From NCBI GenBank assembly GCA_017432365.1, contig JAFRJG010000009.1, positions 1-64,000 of the forward strand: DNA of 64,000 bases, read 5' to 3'. The notes below the pieces were generated by a model. It was not told where the DNA came from and did no database searches. It was given only the letters and a program-made list of their open reading frames with translations. This stretch comes from Candidatus Saccharimonadota bacterium (GTDB lineage Bacteria > Patescibacteriota > Saccharimonadia > Saccharimonadales > Saccharimonadaceae). Positions 16,504 through 23,138 of the stretch are shown one piece after another. The position numbers and the translations under genes are program-made. Within the stretch, counting starts at the first letter, position 1, and every line of letters starts with the position of its first letter.

Positions 16504-17394
16504 TCAGCTAAAGCCGTCCTCGAGCTTCTTTAGAAAGGAATCGCGCACGGCGATAATGATACCTTTTTGTCCTGAGGTGAGATCGGAGATATAACCGTCA
16601 ATATAAACGTCCGGCCTAGCTCTATCTTTGATTTGGGGACGGTCGATAATTGCCGGAATATTAAATAGGAACTGAAAAAGTGCTTCGCTGATTGTTAAAC
16701 TGGTCGGCTTAGCTCGGAAGAAGTCTAAAATGACTTGTTCTAGATGGAAAGATTTAAGTTTTATATCGGGGCGAGAATCGCGAATGGTATTTTTCCAAAA
16801 TTTCACAATTTTGACCGTTCGACGGAAGTCGTCGTTTGCGTTATTCGTCCGTTTCGCGCATTCGATATATCCACGTGGGTCGCTTTTAATCCAGGAATCC
16901 TGCCTTAAAGGATTCCAACTACGTGCGGCACGTTCAGAATGTTTGATGTGGGCAATTTCGGGAACTCGATACATCGGAAGATTAAACTCATTGTGTCCGT
17001 CTTCGAACGCCGGAACAATATCGACAGAGAAACATTCCTCATCGATTGCATTGCGAAATGAAATTGTTACCGAGTGGGATTGTTCTGACATGCGGGGCGA
17101 GTAATTTGTTGGATTGCGAAAACCTGACTCAAGCCGTGAGTGCACGGAGTGAATGACGGAGTTGGCATTAGTGAGATCGTAAGCGCCCCACTTGCCGATG
17201 TTGTATAGAATGTCCAAGTCGTGGATTGGGGTGATTGACGTATAACGTGGATATGAGCCGATTTGAAGACATTTCCCCTCATCTAAACAGTCTCGGATTG
17301 CGTCGTAGACTTTAGATATCAATTCCTTTTCTTTTTCCGTTGGCGATAGATTTTTTGCGAAGTGGCGTAGTCGGTTATTTGTTTCGTCTGTCAT
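16504..17394 (-). CDS. CD-NTase (SMODS-type cyclic oligonucleotide synthase), CBASS-like
   Basis: A 296-aa nucleotidyltransferase of the CD-NTase family, which makes cyclic di- or trinucleotide signals after phage sensing. The catalytic motif is clear: GSYPRYTSITPIHDLDIL, with G46-S47 and the metal aspartates D59 and D61, then a third aspartate D125 in CFSVDIVPAF. A C-terminal helical half follows. The ATG at 17394 lies inside the end of the upstream membrane gene (20-base overlap), so the two are translated together. The frame stops at TGA 16504-16506, directly before an in-frame AGS-C region, so the full enzyme may have been about 438 aa. CBASS membership is inferred from the enzyme plus the adjacent membrane protein. 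Confidence 0.8.
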   Translation of the reverse strand: MTDETNNRLRHFAKNLSPTEKEKELISKVYDAIRDCLDEGKCLQIGSYPRYTSITPIHDLDILYNIGKWGAYDLTNANSVIHSVHSRLESGFRNPTNYSPRMSEQSHSVTISFRNAIDEECFSVDIVPAFEDGHNEFNLPMYRVPEIAHIKHSERAARSWNPLRQDSWIKSDPRGYIECAKRTNNANDDFRRTVKIVKFWKNTIRDSRPDIKLKSFHLEQVILDFFRAKPTSLTISEALFQFLFNIPAIIDRPQIKDRARPDVYIDGYISDLTSGQKGIIIAVRDSFLKKLEDGFS

Positions 17395-17902
17395 AGGAGA
17401 GTACCATAAGAGATGTTAAGATATCGTTAGCGAGACGACCACGAAAATTCGTGAGTACGACATGAGATTTGTCACTGAGGAGAGACATCATCTCTTGGTT
17501 TAACTTGCCGTCTTTTGGGTCGCAATAGACAATCAATTCCGCTCGGCTGGGGAGTCTTTCAAGAATTTTTCTCAGTTTATCGTCATCGATAGAACCGTAG
17601 TTGACGATAGCGAGCTTCGCTTCGTCAACTTTTTCTATGTTGTCGAGATCGACATGCGTGATATTCTTTTCGCGAAATAAGCCGGTGTCTAAGAGAACCG
17701 TTTCGAGCTTATTAAAGGCGTCGCTGTCGCCAATGACTTGAATTTGGCGCCACATTAGTCCACATCCTAGACGAGAAAAAAGCTTAAACAGGGTGATAAC
17801 GACGGCTAATTCGCCTAGCAATTCGAAAAGGGCAGAGAGTATCGCGACCACATTTGAGGTCAGTCCAAGCACTTCTAGTATTTTAGAGATAATTGTGAGC
17901 AA
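17375..17902 (-). CDS. Putative CBASS membrane effector (TM region plus Rossmann-like domain)
   Basis: A 175-aa protein with one or two hydrophobic segments in residues 10-46 (NVVAILSALFELLGELAVVI region), followed by a soluble alpha/beta domain of about 125 residues. Strands such as RQIQVIGD, AKLAIVNYG, AELIVYCD and SHVVLTNF alternate with helices, as in Rossmann or TIR-like folds, and it ends with RLANDILTSLMVLSY. I do not recognise a named family. The position immediately before a CD-NTase, with overlap, suggests an effector that damages the membrane when the nucleotide binds. The start is TTG at 17902 with a strong AAGGAGG site 7 bases upstream. Confidence 0.6.
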   Translation of the reverse strand: MLTIISKILEVLGLTSNVVAILSALFELLGELAVVITLFKLFSRLGCGLMWRQIQVIGDSDAFNKLETVLLDTGLFREKNITHVDLDNIEKVDEAKLAIVNYGSIDDDKLRKILERLPSRAELIVYCDPKDGKLNQEMMSLLSDKSHVVLTNFRGRLANDILTSLMVLSYDRRNK

Positions 17903-17951
17903 AATAAACCTCCTTAGCTATTAGTCGCCCACACTTTTTATATTCGTTATG

Positions 17952-17979
17952 ATTATATAAAATGTTTTTCTTTTGTCAA
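17952..17979 (-). promoter_or_regulatory. Promoter of the CBASS-like operon
   Basis: TTGACA (17974-17979), a 16-base spacer and TATAAT (17952-17957) on the minus strand. It would give a leader of about 45 bases containing the AAGGAGG site of the effector gene. The surrounding sequence is A/T-rich compared with most of the window. Confidence 0.75.
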
Positions 17980-18006
17980 CAAGTTTATTTTCTTATTATT
18001 TAGATG

Positions 18007-18038
18007 AAAAAATCACACCCGCGAGGGGTGTGATTTTT
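18007..18038. terminator. Bidirectional intrinsic terminator
   Basis: AAAAATCACACCC and GGGTGTGATTTTT form a 13-bp hairpin with A- and T-runs on either side. It follows the secreted-protein gene on the minus strand and isolates it from the CBASS-like operon. Confidence 0.92.
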
Positions 18039-18059
18039 GAGGGTGGCTAGTCGTGAGGA

Positions 18060-18899
18060 CTAGGAGCCGTTGACGCCTTTGTAAAGCTTATAGGTAACTT
18101 TACCAGCATAAGTGTCAGCTTCCTGGGCAGAAGCGATACCCATACCGTAAGTGACGGTCAAGGAGTCACCGTTTTCGGCGGAGACACCAGCTTTCGACGC
18201 GATAGTGGTATTACTATAGGTGCTGAGAGCCTCAACGTTAGAGGCGACAGTCATGCCATTATTACCCGCTACGATGGTTTTGAGCGTGTAGCCAGACGAA
18301 GAGGCGGAGTAGGAGCCGTTGACCGGGATAGTCTTCGGGCTAGTTTGAGCACCGTCTTCGAGAGCCACAGCCGTAGCAGTAACGGTATAGCCATCACCGT
18401 TGTTGCAGACTACCCACATAGTGGTCTGAGCGAAGGTATCAGTCGTGGTACCGGCGAGCATGGAGCGGTGAACGGTGTGCTCGGAGGCGTTTTCGTTGGC
18501 AGCTAAGACACCGCCTTCACCATTAATGCCGTAACCAGTCGAGGCGACATCATCGGCATTGTGACCGCCTTCGTCGCTATCAGCAACAGAGGCAGAAGCT
18601 TCGGTGGTTTGGGTCGTATTCCACGCAGTAGCGGAGATTTTACCACCCGCAGCGTAAGATGAATCCGCTGCATTTGCGCCGTAGTTACCAGTGGAGCCAT
18701 CGTGTTCGATACCGCTAGGATACGGAGAAGTGTCCTTAGAAGCGGAGCCGAAGGTGCAAGACGGAAGAACAGTAACGACGAGCTCGTCGGTGTGCTGATC
18801 TGAAGCGTTCTGTGCTACGGTCGCGAAAGTTGCGAGCGGAGCGAGAGCAACTGCAAAAGACGCAACGACGCCGGCGCCGGCAATGAGTTTTTTAGACAT
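18060..18899 (-). CDS. Secreted protein of unknown function (possible surface/WxL-like fold)
   Basis: A 279-aa protein with a clear signal peptide (KKLIAGAGVVASFAVALAPL, predicted cleavage after about residue 28-30). The mature part is rich in Ser, Thr, Ala and Gly, with few charged residues and little Lys. Its beta-rich pattern and a C-terminal YAGKVTYKLYKG motif recall WxL-type or fimbria-like surface domains, but no LPXTG or membrane anchor is present. Two Cys residues (in PSCTFG and VVCNNG) could form a disulfide. It is monocistronic, flanked by its own TATAAT promoter (near 18957) and a terminator. Function cannot be assigned; a role in attachment to the host cell is an inference. Confidence 0.55.
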   Translation of the reverse strand: MSKKLIAGAGVVASFAVALAPLATFATVAQNASDQHTDELVVTVLPSCTFGSASKDTSPYPSGIEHDGSTGNYGANAADSSYAAGGKISATAWNTTQTTEASASVADSDEGGHNADDVASTGYGINGEGGVLAANENASEHTVHRSMLAGTTTDTFAQTTMWVVCNNGDGYTVTATAVALEDGAQTSPKTIPVNGSYSASSSGYTLKTIVAGNNGMTVASNVEALSTYSNTTIASKAGVSAENGDSLTVTYGMGIASAQEADTYAGKVTYKLYKGVNGS

Positions 18900-18905
18900 A
18901 GTTTT

Positions 18906-18939
18906 TTGTGTCCTCTTTTATTGTCTAAAGTTGACACAA
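18906..18939 (-). promoter_or_regulatory. Inverted repeat in the leader of the secreted-protein gene
   Basis: TTGTGTC and GACACAA (18906-18912 and 18933-18939) are perfect 7-base arms in the leader RNA. The Shine-Dalgarno-like AGAGGA (18911-18916) borders the 3' arm, so folding could limit ribosome access. Confidence 0.4.
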
Positions 18940-19045
18940 GATTTTCTGGAGTTATTATAGCTTAACTTTGAGCAGAATGGAAGCAGACTTTTTACCTCTC
19001 GACGTCCTGACAACCCCTGTTATTATTTTTATAACCATAAAAGGA

Positions 19046-19074
19046 TTGACTTTAAAAATCCTTAAGTTTATAAT
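19046..19074 (+). promoter_or_regulatory. Consensus promoter pointing into the recombinase 3' end
   Basis: TTGACT (19046-19051), a 17-base spacer and TATAAT (19069-19074) on the plus strand. No plus-strand gene of normal size follows, which suggests a non-coding product. The -35 sits in a small inverted repeat (GGATT/AATCC). Confidence 0.8.
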
Positions 19075-19080
19075 GGATTT

Positions 19081-19206
19081 TACAAAGGTCAACTATTAAC
19101 ATGTTTGATGTTAAATATTGACCTATTTTCTTTGGACATGATTTTCCGAAGGTTAGATACGAGATTTTCTACGAAGATTCCTCTGGGCGCCCAGAGGAAT
19201 TTTTAG
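19081..19206 (+). ncRNA. Candidate small RNA antisense to the recombinase gene end
   Basis: A near-consensus promoter starts a transcript at about 19081. It first forms a 16-bp hairpin with three mismatches (19087-19102 with 19108-19123). It ends at a perfect 24-base palindrome (19177-19200) followed by TTTTT, an intrinsic terminator. The last 38 bases are antisense to the 3' end of the serine recombinase gene. A 22-codon frame from the ATG at 19138 exists but has only a weak ribosome site, so a short peptide is not excluded. No known RNA family is recognised. Confidence 0.55.
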
Positions 19207-20089
19207 GTCGGTCGTTTCGTCGGCGACGAGCGATTTCTGACTGGACGCGAGCAAAAGTCGAGCGAGAGACGATAGCGGGGTGAGAGTTACGATAATAATA
19301 CTGTTTCCGTTCGCCGTGGTTTTTACGGATTTCATGAGTCAAGAAATCGACGGTATAAGTTTTTTGAAAGAGAGCGTCGCCTTGGTATTTTTCGTTCGTG
19401 AGGATATGGCGGACGGTTTCCGGAGACCAGTGAGTTTTTTGGCGCGGGGAGGGGACGTGTTCGGCAGTCAGGGCGCGAGCGATACCGCGGTAAGTGTACC
19501 CATTGAGAAAGTCGTCGTAGATACGGCGGACGATTTTTGCTTCCGGTTCATTGATTTTGGGACGACCGTCGGCGCCGCGGTCGTAACCGAGGAAGTTTTT
19601 ATAGGGGAGGACGACTTTACCGGCTTCCATCCGGCGGGCGATACCCCAACGGACGTTTTCCGAGATTGAGCGGCTTTCTTCTTGGGCGATTGAGGACATG
19701 ATTGTGAAGACGAGTTCAGAGGTCGGGTCAAGAGAACTGATATTTTCTTTTTCGAAGAAGACTTCGACGCCGAGAGATTTCAGGCGACGAGTGACGATTA
19801 GGGCGTCAACTGTGTTACGGGCAAAACGAGAGATAGACTTAGTTAAAATCAGGTCGATATTGCCAGAAAAAGCGGCTTCAAGCATTTGGTTGAAGCCGGG
19901 GCGACGTTTATAACTGGTTCCCGAGACACCCTTGTCGGCGAAGAGACCGACGAAGCGCCAATTCGGGCGGGATTTGATGTAAGTTTTATAGTAAAGGATT
20001 TGAGCGGCGTAGCTGTTAGCCTGGGCGTCGAGTTCAGTTGAGACGCGGGCGTAGGCAGCGACGCGGCGGAGGGGAGTTTGTTCGTTCAT
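19169..20089 (-). CDS. Serine recombinase, short form
   Basis: A site-specific DNA recombinase of the resolvase/invertase superfamily. The N-terminal catalytic domain has the nucleophile serine in AAYARVST, then LTKSISRFARNT with its conserved arginines. The central Recombinase domain runs from about residue 160 (FLGYDRGADGRPKI) to 240 (SPETVRHILTNEKYQGD). At about 306 aa it lacks the coiled-coil C-terminal half of large serine integrases (450-550 aa). The ATG at 20089 is preferred; 23 upstream codons only read through tRNA-Arg. It begins 8 bases from the tRNA 3' end, a usual location for integrases. Its base composition matches the chromosome, so it may be old or domesticated. Confidence 0.85.
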   Translation of the reverse strand: MNEQTPLRRVAAYARVSTELDAQANSYAAQILYYKTYIKSRPNWRFVGLFADKGVSGTSYKRRPGFNQMLEAAFSGNIDLILTKSISRFARNTVDALIVTRRLKSLGVEVFFEKENISSLDPTSELVFTIMSSIAQEESRSISENVRWGIARRMEAGKVVLPYKNFLGYDRGADGRPKINEPEAKIVRRIYDDFLNGYTYRGIARALTAEHVPSPRQKTHWSPETVRHILTNEKYQGDALFQKTYTVDFLTHEIRKNHGERKQYYYRNSHPAIVSRSTFARVQSEIARRRRNDRPKNSSGRPEESS

Positions 20090-20096
20090 GCGAACA

Positions 20097-20172
20097 TGGT
20101 ACACCCGGCGGGAGTCGAACCCACGACACCTGGTACCGGAAACCAGTGCTCTATCCACTGAGCTACGGGTGC
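20097..20172 (-). tRNA. tRNA-Arg (anticodon CCG)
   Basis: The minus strand gives GCACCCG acceptor, GCTC D-stem, anticodon loop TTCCGGT between CTGGT and ACCAG, T-loop TTCGACT and an encoded CCA (20097-20099). The first acceptor pair is G-U. An extended -10 (TGCTATAAT) lies just upstream. Confidence 0.95.
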
Positions 20173-20234
20173 GCCAGGGTTATTATAGCATAATTGCTGG
20201 TTCGCTCGTAGTCGGTAGCCGTTTATCAGACACA

Positions 20235-21665
20235 CTAGCGCATGCGTCCGCCGCCGCCAGGCATCATGTCGCCACCCATGCCACCGCCCATACCGCCGGA
20301 GCCAAGTTGAGTGGTTTTATCAGAGAGAGTGACGGTCGAGTAGGTCGAGTCGTTAAGGAGGATGGTATAAGTTTCTCCCTGTTTGAAACTGTCAGAGGAG
20401 AGGGAGGCGTGGGAAAAGGACTTTTTCGCGGTATATTCGAGGACGGTGTTGCCGGAAGAGTCCTTAACGGTGAGTTTGGTACCGGAGGAGTAAGAGGTCG
20501 AGAAGAAGACGGAGAGGGAGTATTTTTCCGAAGAGGAGCCGGGGGCGACCGCCATACCAGAGGCGCCGAGGGCGATAACCGAGCCGCCGTTAAAGGCGAC
20601 CGCACCTTCTGCGTCGAGGGCGCCGTTAGCGCTGTTGGCCGGTCCATCAACCGTGACCGAGCCGCCGTTAAAGGTTAAGGAGCCGTTACTGTCGATACCG
20701 TCGCCAGAGGCGTTGACCGAGAGCGTACCGCCGTTGACGATGATGGCGTAGTTCGAGCTAGTGGACTGGTAATGATTCACGTTCGGAGAGGAGGAGTCAT
20801 TACCGCCGGCAGCGTTGACTCCGTCGTCAGAAGCGTTGACCGAGATGTCGCCGCCGTTAATGGTGATTTTTGAACCTTCGAGACCTTCGTAGGATTTTTC
20901 TATGGCGATGGTGCCGGCGTTAATTTCGAGCGAAGATTCGGCATGGATGCCGTCGTCACCAGCGGAGAGTGAGAAGGTTCCGCCGTCGATGAGAATGTAG
21001 CCTTTAGAAACTTCGTCGGAGTTATTGGATTTTAACGCGTCGCCACCGGATGTCACGGAGAACGTGCCGCCCTTGACGTAAATTGAGTCGCGACCGCGAA
21101 TACCGTCGTCTTTTGCTTCGACACGATAAGTTCCAGAGGTAATCTTGAGGTCGTCTTTTGAGACGATACCGTCTTCGTAATTTCCGAGAACGGTCAGAGT
21201 TCCGGAACCTTGAAGAACGAGGTCGTCTTTTGAGAAGAGGGCTGCGCAAATGTCGGTATCGGAGAGGGAGTAGGAGGCGCCGTCTTCGAGGGAGTTTTCT
21301 GTGCCGTCGGCGGTTTCGACGATGACGGTTTCCGCTTCAGAAACGAGAATCGCGGGACCGGAGGAGTTTTTAATAGTGGCGTTATTAAGAATCAGTTTCA
21401 CGACGCCGGAAGTGTTGATTTCTACCATGCCGTTGTCGAGAGTGCCGGTTAAGGTGTAAATGCCAGGGGTCGTCAGCTTAACCGAGCCGTCCGAGAGGTT
21501 GATAGTTTTTTCGGCATAAGAGTCCCAGTTGATTGAAGAGTCGTCGATATTGTTGCCGAGGGTTGATTCTTGAGGCTGATTGAAGAAAATCAAGCAGACG
21601 ACAATCAGGAGCGCGGGGATAAAGATAATCAGAAGGAGTGGAAGATGTTTTTTGAAGTTTATCAT
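20235..21665 (-). CDS. Exported right-handed beta-helix protein, Cthe_2159-like carbohydrate-binding (DUF4353-type)
   Basis: A 476-aa exported protein. One N-terminal membrane segment (residues 8-28) anchors it or serves as a signal. The mature part is a repeated beta-helix with units like ILIDGGTFSLSAGDDGIHA, ITINGGDISVNASDDGVNA and IIVNGGTLSVNASGDGIDS. This pattern is typical of the Cthe_2159 family, whose founding member binds cellulose-like and pectin-like polysaccharides. The Asp-Asp-Gly turns suggest calcium sites. The last 20 residues are Gly/Met-rich. It overlaps the DUF4956 gene by 4 bases (ATGA) and is the third gene of the VTC operon. Which polymer it binds here is unknown. Confidence 0.82.
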   Translation of the reverse strand: MINFKKHLPLLLIIFIPALLIVVCLIFFNQPQESTLGNNIDDSSINWDSYAEKTINLSDGSVKLTTPGIYTLTGTLDNGMVEINTSGVVKLILNNATIKNSSGPAILVSEAETVIVETADGTENSLEDGASYSLSDTDICAALFSKDDLVLQGSGTLTVLGNYEDGIVSKDDLKITSGTYRVEAKDDGIRGRDSIYVKGGTFSVTSGGDALKSNNSDEVSKGYILIDGGTFSLSAGDDGIHAESSLEINAGTIAIEKSYEGLEGSKITINGGDISVNASDDGVNAAGGNDSSSPNVNHYQSTSSNYAIIVNGGTLSVNASGDGIDSNGSLTFNGGSVTVDGPANSANGALDAEGAVAFNGGSVIALGASGMAVAPGSSSEKYSLSVFFSTSYSSGTKLTVKDSSGNTVLEYTAKKSFSHASLSSDSFKQGETYTILLNDSTYSTVTLSDKTTQLGSGGMGGGMGGDMMPGGGGRMR

Positions 21666-22333
21666 ATCATGGCCTCTTTTGAGACGTGCGAAAGAAGCAC
21701 TTTAAGGTTAGAGTTTTTAACACGGATTTTGTCGAGGAACTCTTTTTCGTTAGTGGATTTTTTCAGGCAGACTTCGTAAGTGAGCTGATAAAGAGAACCC
21801 ATGTTGGTCGTGTTCGAGCGGACAAGTTCGGCGGAAGTGGTATATTTTTTAAAAATCTCATCAAACATTTTTGTATAGTCGAGGTCTTCAGGGACGGTGA
21901 TTTGAAGAGTTTGAGGCTGGGCGGAGAGGTTAAAGAGGTTGGTTTTTGAGAGGAGGAAGATAACGGCGACGGCGAGGGCAGTAAAGGCGGTCGCAAAGAG
22001 GAGATGACCCATGCCGAGGGCAAGACCGATAGCCATGGCAAGGAAGACGCTCGAGATTTCTTTCGAGTTGCCGGCGATAGAGCGGAAGCGAATCAGAGAG
22101 AAGGCGCCGAGAATCGCGATAGAAGTGCCGAGAGAACCGTTGACCATGAGCATGACGACTTCTACGAGGAGAGGAAGGACGGTCAGGGTGATGAGAAAGT
22201 TTTTCGTCGTGCGAGAGGTCTTGAGATGAGTAAAGGCGACGACGAGTCCAAGGAGGACGGCGGCGACGCTCGCGAGGAGGATTGACTTTATGTCGAGCGA
22301 AGCGGCAGTAGTGTCAAAAATTGAGTTAAACAT
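21662..22333 (-). CDS. DUF4956 membrane protein
   Basis: A 223-aa protein with four membrane segments in the first 150 residues, including the signature SLGTSIAILGAFSLIRFRSI followed by KEISSVFLAMAIGLALGMGH. A cytoplasmic C-terminal domain of about 75 residues follows. DUF4956 proteins are regularly encoded beside VTC-domain polyphosphate polymerases and beta-helix surface proteins, and this operon has all three with overlapping frames (8 bases with VTC, 4 bases with the beta-helix gene). The biochemical role is not known. Its position suggests a membrane partner or channel for the VTC enzyme, which is an inference. Confidence 0.88.
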   Translation of the reverse strand: MFNSIFDTTAASLDIKSILLASVAAVLLGLVVAFTHLKTSRTTKNFLITLTVLPLLVEVVMLMVNGSLGTSIAILGAFSLIRFRSIAGNSKEISSVFLAMAIGLALGMGHLLFATAFTALAVAVIFLLSKTNLFNLSAQPQTLQITVPEDLDYTKMFDEIFKKYTTSAELVRSNTTNMGSLYQLTYEVCLKKSTNEKEFLDKIRVKNSNLKVLLSHVSKEAMI

Positions 22334-23096
22334 GTGTTTTCCTTTCGGTGATTAGTTGATAGATTTTTCCATATTTTGAAAAACGATCGGGGTAGATTTT
22401 AAAGGCGGAGAGTTCGCGGACGAACCAGAGGGGCATTGCATCGAGAGTTTTTACTTCCATGATGATGTTCTGAGGCTCGGATTTCTTGAAGAACTTTTCA
22501 CCTTTAGTTCCCTTTTCGAGGCGGAGATTGGTCGTGCGGAAGCGGAGGTTTTCGTCAAACGTCAGGCGGAACGCGGGATTATCTTTTCCGACGAAAGCGG
22601 TGCGGTCGGCGGAGATAAGGACTTTCGGTTCGAGGGCGTGATATTTCATGAGATAGTCGAGTTCGCGGGCGACCTGGAGTTGTTGGCGGTCGTTTTTCGA
22701 GAAGGTTTTGACGGTTTTTTCAAGGTTTTTACCGGTTTCTAGATAACGGTAAAAGTCTTTTAGAGGGAGGATAAGGCGGCGCTTGTTGCCGATTTTTTGG
22801 TAACGGAAGGCGAGTTTTGCTTTCACTTCGAAGAAAACGGGCGAGCTTTCGGCCGGGACGTTATAAGCGCGGACGCGAATTTTTTCGCGGAAGGGAGGGC
22901 GGTCAATTGAGCGGTTCGCGAGGTCGGAATGTTTCGTGTCGAGATAAAGACTCAGGACGGACTCTTTATAATATTCGTCTTTTTCAAGATATTTACGGAT
23001 GTTTTTAAGGAGCGCGGATTTTTCCGACCGAGAAATCAGATACTTTTCTTCAACGCGTTCAATCGTGCGGTCGTCGGTCGTGATAATTGGCTTCAT
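22326..23096 (-). CDS. VTC-domain polyphosphate polymerase-like protein
   Basis: A 256-aa protein of the triphosphate-tunnel VTC family, related to the eukaryotic polyphosphate polymerase Vtc4. The tunnel residues are spread as expected: VEEKYLIS, SLYLDTKHSDL, REKIRVRAYN, FFEVKAK near the middle, and IMEVKTLDAMPLW near the C-terminus. It lacks SPX and membrane parts. The ATG at 23096 lies exactly 6 bases after a minus-strand TAAAAT box and has no Shine-Dalgarno site, so the operon mRNA should start at the codon. Polyphosphate synthesis is known for the family; what this operon makes or decorates is not known. Confidence 0.85.
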   Translation of the reverse strand: MKPIITTDDRTIERVEEKYLISRSEKSALLKNIRKYLEKDEYYKESVLSLYLDTKHSDLANRSIDRPPFREKIRVRAYNVPAESSPVFFEVKAKLAFRYQKIGNKRRLILPLKDFYRYLETGKNLEKTVKTFSKNDRQQLQVARELDYLMKYHALEPKVLISADRTAFVGKDNPAFRLTFDENLRFRTTNLRLEKGTKGEKFFKKSEPQNIIMEVKTLDAMPLWFVRELSAFKIYPDRFSKYGKIYQLITERKTHV

Positions 23097-23138
23097 GTTC
23101 TTATTTTAGCGGAGAAAGCTTAAAAAGTGTTGAAGATT

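Noticed and set aside
16504-16506. Genome-wide TGA-to-glycine recoding
   Set aside because: TGA is a true stop in core genes of the window (aguA, comEC), and core frames contain no internal TGA. Recoding could only apply to a donor.
15450-20097. Attachment repeats for an integrated element at tRNA-Arg
   Set aside because: No direct repeat of the tRNA 3' end could be found by eye between nusA and the recombinase, so no element borders are claimed.
20090-20158. 23-codon extension of the serine recombinase
   Set aside because: It reads through tRNA-Arg. The ATG at 20089 is the sensible start.
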